A stretch of 64,000 nt of DNA from Penium margaritaceum (Eukaryota; Streptophyta; Zygnematophyceae; Desmidiales; Peniaceae), in the NCBI GenBank assembly GCA_023375785.1, contig SZWC01002415.1, positions 121,850 through 185,849 of the forward strand, in the 5' to 3' direction. The translations under genes and the position numbers were made by a program. Of this stretch, positions 34,500-46,339 are shown piece after piece (the stretch's first letter is position 1; every line of letters begins with the position of its first letter). Below the pieces are notes generated by a model that searched no databases, had not been told where the DNA came from, and saw only the letters and a list, made by a program, of their open reading frames with translations.

Positions 34500-35030
34500 T
34501 CTTTCACTTGTTGGGCAGTTGGCACTCATGTGAGAAGTGATGCCGGTATTCACACACTTAGTGAAATCGACAACCGTTTCCACTGCACTATTGGCTCTTG
34601 TGGAAGTAGGTTAATTGATGTTTATTTTTTTAATGCAGTTCTCACTTATTTAGACGGTGCAAATGACACACGTTCCACCGGTGCAGTCAGCACTTGCACA
34701 AATAATGTAATTGGTGCTCGTATCAGGACTGCAGTTGCAATTGTGTCTGTCGTATAGTCAACACTGCATCAGCGTGCAATCGGCATCTCTGTCACTGTTC
34801 TATTTTTCAACTGTGTTGTTGGTAAAATTTTCACTCCTGTTAATAGCATAATGTTGGGCCATCATTGGCCTTGTTCCAAGTACAACCGGTACTTGAAATT
34901 TATGTGATCGACACTTATACAGATATCGTCATCATCACATATGTGTTCAGTGCAATTGGCAAATGTTACGTGCAATCAGCACATTTTGCATCACTGCAGT
35001 GAGTTAATGAGATGCCAGTTGGAGGTGGCA
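34500..35030. repeat. Irregular cluster of GTGCARTYRGCAC-like words
   Basis: Related words occur at about 34510 (GGCAGTTGGCACT), 34680 (GTGCAGTCAGCAC), 34772 (GTGCAATCGGCAT), 34951 and 34969 (GTGCAATTGGCAA, GTGCAATCAGCAC). The word is close to self-complementary. Spacing is irregular, so this is a weak cluster. Confidence 0.35.
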
Positions 35031-35589
35031 TTAGCAATTGCCTAGGATAGTGGTGTCGTTTTTCTTGATGTACGTTAGCGTTGAGGTTTTCAAGTCGGTT
35101 TCCATTGCCAATGTCACATCACACAAACAATTGTTTTTTTGTGCGACCGAGTTGAGCCATTTGGTGGCTTTTTGGTAGTTAATCCTCTCCGGAGTACCCC
35201 AAAGCTTGAGGTTGCTCCAGAGATTTTGGGCACTTCCTGTGCCAAATTTCTTGCATTGAAGCTTTGTTTTGGTACTTCAAGTGGTTTGCTGGAAAAACAG
35301 TCGACTTCCACTTTGCTGTTTTTACTAAATTCCAGAACTTCCTGAAAACATCGTGGAGCTCAAAGTGAGCTTTGCCTCGCTTCCTATGGCGGAAAAAACC
35401 AGGTCCAAAAAGAGAAACTGTCTTGTTTCTGTTGTCAAATTGCAGATTCCAGGAACAAGATTTATCTATTGAAACATGTACTCCTTGGTCTGAAATCTTG
35501 GTATTCACAAATCCACTGGCTGCACTGTGCACACACGCTAATAGTATTTAAACTAAATGTTACATATTTTGGAGCTGTCTGTTTCAAAG
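35031..35589. other. Unassigned stretch with modest open frames
   Basis: Overlapping open frames on both strands (35139-35345 plus, 35179-35532 minus) show no family features. I see no basis for choosing a strand. Confidence 0.35.
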
Positions 35590-36425
35590 TGCTTCTTTCA
35601 CATGAACGGGAAGGGGGAAGGAAACCTCCTCCTTCCGTCTTTCTCCTCTCCCTTGAACCACAGGTGGGGGAGGGTGGTCTGCCCCTCCCCCCCTCTCCCC
35701 TCAATCGACCATCAGGCCCTTGAGGGGATCGTCCCTCCTCCCCTGGGGCCTACGACCCCTCACGCGGGAAATAGGGAGAGGATACATCCCTCCCTTCCCT
35801 ATTGAGACATCGGCCCCCTCTAATGATGGAGAGGGAGGGACACGTCCCTTCCAATCCTCTGGGGCCGTCCCCCCCCTTGAGCATGGGAAAGGAGGCAGAG
35901 GTCTTCCCTCCCTCTCATTTGGGCTGTCGGCACCCTCAGCGAGGGAGGGTGGGGGGAAAATGCCCCTCCTCTCCTCTTGGACTGTCGGCCCTTTCAATGA
36001 TGGCCCAGAGGAGAGGGGGACATTGTCCCCCTCCCCTTCCTCTGTGTCTTTGGCGTCCTCTGCAAGGGATAGAAGGAGGGGGAAATGCTCCTCCCTCTCT
36101 TCTAGGCCATCGGTGTCCTCCGCAAGGGAGAGACGGATGGAGAAGCATTCATGTCTCTCCTCTGGGCCGTTGGCCCCCTCTGTGAGGGAGAGAGGGAAAC
36201 AAAAATTCCTCCCTCTCCTTTGGGATTATTTTTCCCCCTTCAACAAGAGAAAGATTGGGGGAAATGCCCCCTCCTCTTCCTCTCCATGTGGGACCATTGG
36301 CCCCTTTGACAAGGAAGGGAGGGAGGAAATGCCCCCTCATTTTTCTCCTACCATGGGGTCCTTTGATGAGGTGAGGGGTTCGCCTCCTCCCCCTCCCCAC
36401 TTGTGGCCGATGGTGCAGGTGCAGC
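35590..36425. repeat. Degenerate minisatellite, about 60-bp period, about 12 copies
   Basis: Units built around TCGGCCCCCTCnnnGAGGG and followed by CTCCCTCTCCTCTGGG-type pyrimidine tracts recur about every 55-68 bases (for example near 35743, 35800, 35862, 35923, 35978, 36043, 36106, 36166, 36222, 36290, 36353). The array keeps a 264-residue plus-strand frame open (35720-36514) of Ser/Pro/Gly/Arg repeats. I regard that as a by-product of a near-multiple-of-three repeat, though a repetitive protein cannot be excluded. Confidence 0.75.
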
Positions 36426-38103
36426 CTCCCTGGGGAGAAACTCATCTTTCCTTTGTTCAGTATTTGGGCCATAGCTCTCAGATCTTGTCTCCTACTCACA
36501 AGCGTCACCATTGAGGGAGTGAGGATCCAGAAGCAATCGACGAGTGACGAGCTCATGGAATGAGCTGTTGAACCATTGCTCCCGGTGGAAGGATTTTTGT
36601 CTTGGCAAAATGGTTCTCCATGTGTTTGAGCTGTCGGATCACCGATCGGGCACTACTTTCATGCATCTGTCTTTCGTGCAAGTTTAGGTTGACCACCTAG
36701 TTTATCTAGTTTTAATCAACAGATCAAAAGAATATGTTAACTTTGATGCTCGTGGAATGGACGGATGGAGGTTACAATCAGAATTTTGTGGAAGCTTTGG
36801 CTCAGATGCAATTGTAACATCCATAGCCGTTTTGCTACTAATTTTGGAACCGAAATGAAGGCCCTCAAAATAGTTGTCCAAGGAGGAGGCGCAAATGATC
36901 ACCTCAGTCATATTTGCTGAGACGAACCGCACCCAAAACGGACAGAGTCATCATGGGGAATTCTTGTGAACATGTGTCATGAACCTCATTGTTCCATGTG
37001 GCAATGCCATGCGGAACCAAACCTTAGCCGCACTCAAAGGGTGGAGCATTAGTGACACGATATAATCTTCATTACATCACTCCTATTGCCTTGATTCTGG
37101 CCAACGGAAATAAAATGTGCTACAGTCGAACTAGACTCTTGCCCGTACATTTTTGTGTGGATTCTGGCTCCTCAAAACATGAGCATTGAGTACCCAAATC
37201 GCTCAGTAAATATTTAAAGACTATGTTTACTCACATAAATGGTCTGTATGCCAGACCATTGATGTGAATTGCAAATATTATGTGTGCAGTAGGTAAACAG
37301 GACTATGGTTTTTTGCAATAACACAACGACTTCCTCTATGTCTGGAAATGACATAGACAATTCTACAGTTTTGGAATAAATGAAAAGAGATACATCTGTA
37401 CTTCTGATTGAGTTGATGTGAAGCTGGTTGTGAAAGGCCATAAAGCAAATGTGTGACATGTATGTATGAACATTCTACCTTTTAACGTATTCTACATATC
37501 ACAGCATAGAGAAATCCATAACCAATACCGTCTTCAAGCAAATAACATGATGATTTTCCATTTTTTATGTATTGATGTGTGGAAATATTCTCAAGTTCAA
37601 TCCCAGTTTGTTGAATCTTCACATAATCTCAAACACACAAAATACCGTGATTTTTTTTTGGGTAGAGAATTATGATTAGCTTCATCTACAAACCAGTGAA
37701 TTTTCTTACCACTTTCCTCCACCATTAAACTTGAGATGTACACATGAGTATGTGTTGTTTTTGGATAAATGGTCATGAATTAAATTCATTCAATCCAACA
37801 CAGACCGTAAGAAGTTCATGAAACAGACAATACTTGCCTTAAAGAGTATTTCTTTGAGCTTCACCCCATGTAGACATTGTGATTATTCCTCCCCTCCCTT
37901 CCCTCCTCCTTTCCACATCCTCAAAATCCCCTAGAAACTGTCACAAGAGCATGAGTGGACTAAGACAGAGGTATATGAGTGTACAAGCACATAGGCCAAA
38001 AAAACAATTTTCACTACAATCTACTGAAAAGGAAATAGTGATTCCATTCGGCAGTTTGTGCAGTGATGAACATGGTAGCACATACCCAAGATGGCCATGG
38101 ACA
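36426..38103. other. AT-rich intergenic DNA; nothing recognised
   Basis: No supported gene or repeat. Confidence 0.5.
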
Positions 38104-38856
38104 TATACCAGGAGCAATATGCTAGCCTCAACTGGATGGTCTAGGCACCAACCGGCGGCAACAGTGACCAAAGGGAGGCTGGTGCACGCTTTCCAACATA
38201 TGCGGACGCATAGGATCATCTTAAATGAGCAAAAAAATATATGTCAAAGAGGGATCAAAGTACACTTGTTATTCAAGTGTCAACATCGATGACAATATGT
38301 ACATGGTGACACTCTCTACACGCCCCAAGATAAAAAAACTGTCTGTGGCTCTCTAAGGACCATAGATGAGAGTTATTTCCTCAGATTCACTTAGCTCATC
38401 TTTCCAAGATTCCAAAACACTAAGAATCAAATCATCTCATGGAGGAACGAACGAGATATAGCAGTAGTCACGAGCCACAGCAATTGGCCGATGGTAGACC
38501 GATAATGGCGGTGACTGCCGCCCGAAGTGCCCTAGCCCGCAATAACACATCAGGGTGCCATTCCAAAGTGCCTTTGGTCATCAATGAGCCTTGATTCATT
38601 GACCAGCCTGGAAACAAGGTGAACTTTAGCCTTGTTGGGTCTTTTGGGGGCTGAGCCCTGGTCCTTGGGAGGGAACTCCCATCACCTGTTTTTCCCTAAA
38701 CCAGTCTAACCTTTGACTGGAACTTCCTCAGTCTTCTGGACCCTGTTCTTGGGCCCATGTCACAAATATCTCCCTGAATATTCTAACCCAAAATCAGATT
38801 ACACATTCGAGAAGCCTCCATCCATAATCAGTGCCATTGACACTGTCCGGATGACA
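38104..38856 (-). repeat. LTR of the local gypsy family (solo or remnant)
   Basis: Aligns along its length with the LTRs at 52269-53053, 57919-58745 and 61798-62187. Shared phrases include CATAGGATCAT, ACACTAAGAATCAAATCAT, GGAGGAACG, AATGGCGGTGACnGCCGCCCGAAG, CAGGGTGCCA, CCTTGTTGGGTCTTTnGGGG and CTGTCCGGATkACA. On the minus strand it starts TGTCATCC, matching the TGTAATCC start of 52269-53053. No obvious target duplication is seen, and gypsy internal sequence is not clear on either side. Confidence 0.7.
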
Positions 38857-39078
38857 CTCCCCTCTACCTTCCGACTGGGCCATCCTATTAATTCCCTGCA
38901 CATATTTTCTCTTGTGGTTGTGATTGAGCAGGGCACGCTGGTCCACCAAGTGGTAATGATGATTCGTGAGTGTGCCGCATCCCTGCGCGTCTTCTCGTCA
39001 CCCACTGGGATGCTTCCCTGAATACTCGTCTCCACCCTGGCCACGTGAACCATAGTGTCCTCTACTTGAGCTCCATTT

Positions 39079-39672
39079 AGGGTTAATTGACCGAAAAACA
39101 TGCACTCGAGTTCGAGTGCATCGGCCAAAAAAGCCGCGTCGGAAGTTTCTTTCCGACTTCGCCCTCGATTTCAGCGAAGACCCCTCTTTCGCCGAAATTG
39201 AGGGCGAAGTCCGGAAATTCTGACATCGGCTTCGCCGATGTCAGAACGGGGGTCGTCGCTCGATCGCGATCGAGCGAAAACGCCCTTTTCTTTTTTTTTC
39301 CTACCACGAAAATCCACGTTCAACCCCTTGTTTGAAGCCAAAACGTCGATTAAACCCATCCCCGAATTACATTTGGGGGTTTAGGGTTTTATTTCTGCGC
39401 GGGCATCTGCTGGGCCCCGCGGTAGCGGGGCCCAGCAAATTCCCTTCCATCGCAGGGGGAGTCTCGGACCCCCCATCCAAACCTACCCGCAAACCCCCCT
39501 CGAACAGTCACAAACCCCTCACTCAAGGGGTTTGTGACTGTTTGACGACTTCGCTGGCGAAGATTCGCCTGCGACGTCGCAGAGCCGGGCGAAGTCTGAT
39601 TTCGCCCCCCGAAGTCGGACTTCCGACCCAAAATCGTGCACTGATCTGCGAGTGCACGATTTTGGGTCGATT
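39079..39672 (-). mobile_element. TTAA-flanked hairpin-string element, copy 2
   Basis: Inverted, nearly full-length relative of 22429-23029, bounded by GGGTTAATTGACC and GGTCGATTAACCC. It has the same order of hairpins, including the core TGGGCCCCGCGGTAGCGGGG at about 39411-39435, TCTGACATCGGC/GCCGATGTCAGA, and the ACAAACCCCTCA..AGGGGTTTGT stem. It is non-coding. It differs from copy 1 by scattered substitutions and small indels. Confidence 0.8.
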
Positions 39673-40570
39673 AACCCAATCTCTTGAGCTCATACATGGA
39701 TACTTTGTCATGTACAAACGTGTACTGTAGGACAGTACAGTCCCTCTTTTGGAGGTTGGTTAGGAAATTTGTAGGTCTTCTTATGTCCTGATCTAGCTGT
39801 TGTGTTTTCGGGATTCCCGGGTTTGGAAATCCAGTTTCCAGGGTTGTGTGAGGGCTCTGTCCCCGTACCTCAAACTGCACCGGTGAGCCTTGCTCACCAG
39901 CTGCTGTGTGAGGCCCAACTAGTGAGCCTCACCTGCAAGAGGGGGTACACCCCCTACTGAAATACTTGTAGTTTTTACTTGGATCCGCCGCACATTTCTT
40001 AGGCTTGCGCACTTCTTGGACCATCATTTGACATGAAACAGATTGCATCTTGCTCTTTAAACATACCGTACTGACTAGTATATTCGTCCCCTTTTGAAAA
40101 CAGAATTAATGAATTCTTGTATTCTCCTAATTTTCCCCTGTTTTGAATTCCTAAGTGCACCATTCATCAGCTACCCATGGGCATACAAGAAAAGTTGAAT
40201 TCTCCCACTGTTCGACTCCGCGTGTGCCGATTAATGCCCGCTCTCGGAAGACACTTTGAATTTCAAAGTTCGATCTGCGACCGACGACTGCGCATCACTG
40301 TGAGATGTGCGCACGCACACGGCTTGCCTGAAGAAACTCTTGCAACCCGGCAAACTTTCCAAATGACCTGACCAGTGTTCCCGGAAATGTGAGCACGAGT
40401 GGAATTTTTACGTAATTGTTTTTCCATCAGTGTGGACGAAGTATGTGTTATGCGATCACAATTTCACCAAGAACTCTCCCATTCAAGAAAGAATTTTTTA
40501 TCGTTCACATGGGAGAATGAAAAAAAATATTTTGCACGAATATGCCCGTCAGTACGGTATGCTCCTCTCA
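39673..40570. other. Possible 5' LTR region of the copia element; not verified
   Basis: The stretch lies directly upstream of a primer-binding site, so its end near 40570 (ending CTCTCA) should be an LTR end. I could not find the matching sequence downstream of 45670, so the LTR is not confirmed. Confidence 0.35.
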
Positions 40571-40582
40571 TAGTATCAGAGC
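40571..40582 (+). promoter_or_regulatory. Primer-binding site, initiator tRNA-Met type
   Basis: TAGTATCAGAGC differs by one base from the canonical TGGTATCAGAGC seen at 10020. Confidence 0.7.
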
Positions 40583-40609
40583 AAGGTCGCGGGTGTGAAA
40601 TGGTCACAA

Positions 40610-42120
40610 TGGAGAAGTAGCGAGGGAAATGAGGGACGACCAGAAACATTCACATGGTCGGCAGCGGGTTTCATGGTTGCCAGTGACTGCGTGGCAAGTG
40701 AGAGAACGTCAACCGAGGCTAGGGGCATCTCCACAGATTTCACAACAGGCGCAGAGGGGATGGAGCCTCTCATGGCTCACGTGGTAGCCATTGGAGGGCA
40801 TTACCACACCTCTAGGCATCCCAAGGGCCACCCAAAATGAGGACAGCCGCACAGGTGGGGTGGGAACAGGCAAGGAAGGGCTGGAGGGACTGGGGGTAGG
40901 TGTCCCAGCTTTCCTTTTTTCCCAAAGCTTAGGTCTCTCATCCAAAAACTGGGCCCAAAGTGGATCCGGCAAGTTGCTGCCGAATTTTTGTTGGCCAGCA
41001 AGAGTGCCTTATAAGCAATTCCAGCATCCCCGGCAGTGAGGATGTCAATTCTGGGGTCGTGTAGCTGGTGGTAGGGCCAATGGTGCTGACAAAAGTGAGG
41101 GCGGTGACCCATTGCCTGTGACTCTCACGGCCGCCACCATAGCCCATTTGGGTTTGGGATCTAAGGATGTGTGCACACCGCAGTTGGGAAGAAGGGAAAT
41201 CCTTTCATGGAAATACTTATTCCTTGATTGGTCCACTGAGTATGATCTGGAGACCTCCTACTCCCAGCTGGGCCCGAACACAGCTGGTGCACAAGTCCTC
41301 CTTTGTGCCTTCAGTGCACTCCACGTGCGCTCCCCGATGCAAATTTGTATGCCCTGCGTAAGTACCTCCTTGGAGGAAAAAGATCTAACCCAGCAGACTC
41401 TCGCACGGGAGACCCCCGACCGCATGAGGCATGGCAGCATCTGACTACCTGTCAGGAGGAGCAAGACTTAACGCTCATTGTGACTCTGCAAGAAAAACTA
41501 CGCAACCTCTTCTCTAAAGCTGGAGCACTGGTAGCTGACACATGAGATGAGGCCATGGAAATTCAACGACGTATCTAGGCCTTGGCACAGCCAAGGCCTA
41601 GATCCATTCTGGAGTGGCTGGATTTTGTACTTATGCACTTTGGTGAGCAGTACAGAGACTTCCGCCATGAATTCTTCAACCACTATCCAGTGACGGAGGT
41701 TGATAGAATCTTTACCCAACTGTGCAACTAAAAAGATATCCTCAAGGGTGAAGCCCACGATGCAGTCGGCGCTACCCCATCCGCCTATCTACACCAGAGA
41801 ACCTCAGCTGTTATAGCACCATCCATCCATTTTACCCACACGCAGACTCAGGCCAGCAGTATAGGTAGAAAGGGTACCTCAGGCAGGGGCAGTGGTAGCT
41901 GAGGCCTTGGTCGCAGAGCTTAAAGGTGCAGTTTTTGCAACCAGGTAGGGCACTTCTGGCGTAGCTGCCCCATATTGCAGCTACAAATGATGGAAAGAAA
42001 TTAGTAGCAGCAGCAGCAGCATCAGTGGTAGAAGCCACATCAGCAGCAGCCACAACAGCAGCAGCACTGGTGGCCTCAACAGGAGCAGCAGCAGTCACAC
42101 TACCCAACTTCCAGCTGAGA
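40610..42120 (+). pseudogene. Copia gag-like region with CCHC zinc knuckle
   Basis: A broken frame runs from an ATG near 40610. The largest intact part is 41112-41444. It ends in CSFCNQVGHFWRSC at 41927-41968, a CX2CX4HX4C knuckle, followed by a Gln/His-rich tract from CAG repeats (about 42007-42100). The capsid-like part is not strongly recognisable. Several in-frame stops prevent expression. Confidence 0.6.
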
Positions 42121-42639
42121 TGGGCCGCAGAGTACAGGTTTGTGGCGGTCTGCCAACCGTGGCACCCTTTGGTGCGGCAAGAGTAGGGCCACAGATGCAG
42201 TAGATGTGTCCCCCATCATCGACAGCAGCACCACCTGCTTATCATGATCCCAACTATGGATGGCCATTCTTGAGTGTTTTGGTTCCTGTACCACAGCGGG
42301 CCTGGCACATATATGCAGAGACAGCCCAAGCACAGTTGCCAGCTGCTCCACAACCCCGGTTTGGCAGGGCGGTCCCGCTAGAGCCTTAGCTTCTCAAGGA
42401 GACCACTATGACTCATCTAGCTGTTCCGTGACCGCTGTCAGGTCAGAGGCTAGGGCACACTCATGTTACCACGGATCATTCCCTCTCCATGCATGAGTGG
42501 CTGTATGACACAAAAACATCACATCACATGCCTTAGCATCGTCAGTTGTTTGTTGCACTGCCCGCAACGCATGGTGTGGAAGGTGTGCAAACCGAATCCA
42601 GAGAGATCCTACACTTTAAGGGTATGAGCACAGTTGCAT

Positions 42640-43900
42640 TGCAAGCACCGGGAGTGTGTTGTGGCTGACAGGCATGTTGTATGTGCCGCAGGTAAAGCCA
42701 ATCTGTTGTCTAGTGGACTACTGGACAAGCAAGCTAATCTGTCCACAGAAGAAAAGATGCATGCCTTATGATGCTTCAGGTGCGCTGCTGGCTGATGGGC
42801 CCCTGCATGTCGACATTCTATAGCGACATATCCTGTTCTCTCTTGTCCAGACACCCTCACACCGACAGCAGACAGATATCGTTACTGTCACTGACACAAA
42901 GCAAATTGATCTCATTCGCTATAGACTGGCACACATCAAGACAGAAGCCGTCACAGACATGTTGAAGCATGTCTTCGTCCATGGCATCCATCCAATGGAC
43001 TGTGCACATGGTCTCAAGGATGGGGCGTCTCTCGAGTGCCATGAAGGAAAAGTGCATAGACAAACTTTTCCTAGGTCCTCAAAGGACAGCACAATAGTGC
43101 TTGCCTTGGTTAATGAGGATATCACAAGACCAGTGCCTGTACCTTCTCTCCAGTACGGATCACTATATGTTCTGAATCTCACAGATGACTACATTCGCTT
43201 CTGTTGGACATTCTTGCTGAAGACCGAGGTAGATTTCTAGAGAGCCATCATTGAATGGATAGCTGTAGAAGAACGACAGACATGATGTAAGCTGCTAATA
43301 CTTTGCAATGACAAAGGAAAGGACTTTCTTCACTTACAGCTGAACTCAAAGCCAAAAGGATCAAACACCAGACTACTATCCCTTATACACCACAACAGAA
43401 CGGTGTTGCCAAACGGTGGCACCGTCCTCTGGGTGATTCACTCCACACACTGCTCATGGAATCAGGCTTGTCTTTTAGCTTCTTGGAGGATGCTGTCAAT
43501 TATGTCACCCGGGTGTGGAACCGCGTTCCACAAGGTCAACTACCAAAGGTGGTGACACCCTGGAACCACCCTTGTCTGGGGAACCATTGTCTGTGTCTGA
43601 TTACTCCAATCTCAGTGTGAAAACAAACTCAGTCATCGTGGCCGCTGGTGTGTCTTTGTCGGGGTCTCCCACACCATGAAGGCATGGCACGTTTGGAACC
43701 CCACGCACCATGCTCTTTTGGAGAGTCAATATGTTTCCTTTTTGGATCACATGTCGTCCAAGGAGTTCCAGACACTTCGGCAAGATCCACATATGCCACG
43801 TCCCGAGCACTATCCTCAGTTTGTGAGTGTACCTGTGTTTTTCCCCACCCCAGCACCACAGCCTGTCAGAGAAGGCCCATGAGATCATGGTGCACGGATG
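42640..43900 (+). pseudogene. Copia integrase region
   Basis: Recognisable core: YGSLYVLNLTDDYIRFCWTF at about 43150-43215 (second catalytic Asp region), NDKGKDF near 43310 in the DNGGEF position, then PYTPQQNGVAKRWHR near 43380-43430 and NYVTRVWNRVP near 43500. The order matches copia integrases. Stops and frameshifts (for example the TAG near 43238) inactivate it. Confidence 0.75.
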
Positions 43901-44059
43901 CCCACACCTGTACCTACGGACCTTCTCATGCCCACAGACCTTGCCATCTCCGACTTAGGTACCACGCCCTGCCCACCAGGGCTTGATCCCACGGATGGTT
44001 GTGCCGATGCTGATGTAAAACAGACACCACCTGTCAAACCATTACAAAGATCGTTGCGC

Positions 44060-44800
44060 TCATTACCTTGGGTAGAATACAGACATTTCTATCACTCATT
44101 GGGGGTAACGGTGGAGAAACCCCACTGAATGAACCATTTACGCTAGCCAAGGCGAGGGGGCACCCCGATGCTGCTGAGTGGGAGAAAGCCATGGTCACTG
44201 AGGTAAACGCACTCCTGGACCATGGTGTGTACGAGCTTGTGCCCTTGCCACCGGGAAGGAAAGCAATAGATGTCAAATGGGTGTTCTTATTTGAATGTGA
44301 TCTGGCCAGCCTGATTAAAAATCAAAAGGCCAGACTGGTGGCTAAGGGGTTTCACCGAATACCAGGAGATTAATGACACCTATGCACCTGTCGAGAAGTA
44401 CGGAACAAGTCATGTGCTGTTTTCCATTGTGACACATGAGGACTGGGACATCCATCAAATGGATGCAAAGAATGCCTTCCTTCACAGTTCCCTTGAAGAG
44501 GAACTGTACATCAAACAACAAGAAAGCTTTAGTGATGTCATTGATCGTGTGTGGTTACTGTTGAGAGCCCTGTATGGTTTCAAACAGGCCCCAAGGTGCT
44601 GGAACAAGGAAATCCGGGGTACATTGGAACTGGGTGGATTTACGCAGAGTCTCTGTGACCCATCATTATTTCTGCGATGGGAAGGCAGTGTACCAGTTTC
44701 CCTTGTTGACTATACATTGGATCTTGTGCTCCTCGTCAAACCTCATAGCAGGGACCAAAATACTGCTCACATTGCACTATTGGATGACAGATATGAGTGA
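44060..44800 (+). pseudogene. Copia reverse transcriptase
   Basis: The N-terminal half is at 44068-44373 (WEKAMVTEVNALLDHGVYEL, then KAIDVKWVF and KARLVAKGF). The second half is at 44414-44800 (IHQMDAKNAFLHSSLEEELY, LYGFKQAPRCW). The catalytic YVDD box is replaced by LVDYTLDLVLLV, so the enzyme would be dead even without the TAA at about 44371. Confidence 0.85.
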
Positions 44801-44906
44801 AGGACAAAACGTTCTGGGCAAGACTATTGCCAGGAACAGACCAGCATGCACTCTCACTCTGCACCAGGGACGGTTTATCACCCATCTCACCACACACTTT
44901 TAACAC

Positions 44907-45660
44907 TTGGTACAACATCTACCAGCCCAGAACTCGCCCATGAGACCAGTCTATGCCCATCTGCTAGTTTCACGGACTACCGACTACGGACCAACCACTG
45001 ACCCCAACTTGTACCGACAGATCACAGGCAGCTTGTCATACCTGGCATCCACAACCAGACCAGAAATTGCATGGGCAGTCAACATACTTGTCCAGTTCAG
45101 CCAGCAACCATGCATTACGCACCACAAAGAATTGCTCAAACTGTTGCGCTATGTGTTGAACACCGCTGAGCTTGGGCTGGTGGTTTCCTCAGCTATGGGG
45201 CTACTGCTCAATCGTTATTGCGGCAGTGACTATTTCCGCGATCGTGCAGCTTGCAGTCGTGGTGGCTACATTTTTTGGGTGTGGGTCACTGCTGTACCTT
45301 GTTGAAGGGAAAAACAGTCATGTGTGGTAGGTAGTGTTGCTGAAGCAGAGTACTCGGTACTGGGGGAGGGAGCATGTGAGGGAATTTGGCTTGTGCGCCT
45401 GCTGCAAGAGTTGGGTTTGGATGTGCCTGCTGTGTCATTGTCCAGTGACAGCTCTGCTGCACATCGCATTGCTGAGAATGATGGTGTGTTGCATCCACGC
45501 ACTAAGCACATCAACACCGAACATCACTTTTTACGAGAACCCGTCGAATCTGGTGTCATTCTAGTCTGTGCTATTGGTGCACCTTCCTTACTAAAGCTCT
45601 ATCCTCCCCATCTTTGCTCTTTCATCTACATCAACTGGGTTGTTAACATGCCGCACTCCC
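44907..45660 (+). pseudogene. Copia RNase H
   Basis: YRQITGSLSYLASTTRPEIAWAV (broken here as YRQITGSLSYLAS and TRPEIAWAV) lies near 45012-45080. After a TGA near 45303 come SVAEAEYSVLGEGACE, SSDSSAAHRIAEN and HPRTKHINTEHHFLRE. This is the standard copia C-terminus. A polypurine-like CCATGGGGGTG at about 45663 precedes TGTTAATACC, the probable 3' LTR start. Confidence 0.8.
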
Positions 45661-46152
45661 GTCCATGGGGGTGTGTTAATACCCTGTACATATTTCTTCG
45701 TGTGTTTGTGAGTGTGCAGGGCATGTTGGCCATCAATTGCGTGCGAGGATTTGACATGCATTTGATGAGGCATGAATGCCTGATTTCCCTCTTAGGTACG
45801 ATGTTCACAGAATTCACTTGTGGATCACAAGTGGTATTGAATCTCTTGCAATGTGATCGGATGGAGTGAATTCATCGCTGAATGGGGAGGAATTTGCATT
45901 TTTTTTGCCTTTGTGCAAGCACATATACTCCTAAAATCTTTCACAATTGCTCGTTCCAGATCTTTCCTTTGGACACCAGAATTCTGGTACACTCAACAGG
46001 CATCACAATGGAGCCATTTCTTCAGACGATGATCCCTGATGAGTGTGTCCACCAACATGAGACAGCTTTGACGTCCGATCCCTCCTCGTCCCACTCCGTT
46101 CTGAGGTCCTGTCGTTCATCCAAGGAATGACATCACTCTTTCCACCACGCCC

Positions 46153-46303
46153 CCACGTCCACCCACCCCCAATTCAGAGTCGCTGCCTGCAATTACTATT
46201 TCATTCTCTTCTGGCTGCCGAGAAGTGAGATTATGTACGGCTCGAAGGTCTTACCACGACTTACCATGACTTACCCACGTCCACCCACCCCCAATTCAGA
46301 GTC
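46153..46303. repeat. Short direct repeat, 121 bp apart
   Basis: A 30-base segment beginning CCCACGTCCACCCACCCCC is present at 46153 and 46274 with identical sequence as read. ACGACTTACC words also recur at 46256 and 46382. Confidence 0.7.
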
Positions 46304-46330
46304 ACAGTTTTTTTGGGCTGTCAACTCGCG

Positions 46331-46339
46331 TATATAAAG
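46331..46339 (+). promoter_or_regulatory. TATA-box candidate
   Basis: TATATAAAG in an otherwise GC-balanced stretch, about 700 bases upstream of the second DDE_1 transposase remnant. Assignment as its promoter is inference. Confidence 0.3.

Larger units (their letters stand above)
40571..45700 (+). mobile_element. Degenerate Ty1-copia retrotransposon with complete domain order
   Basis: Primer-binding site, gag-like region with zinc knuckle, integrase, reverse transcriptase, RNase H and polypurine tract follow in copia order on the plus strand. Many stops and frameshifts are present. The 3' end aligns with the RNase H fragment at 28.0 kb, so both belong to one family. Confidence 0.85.
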
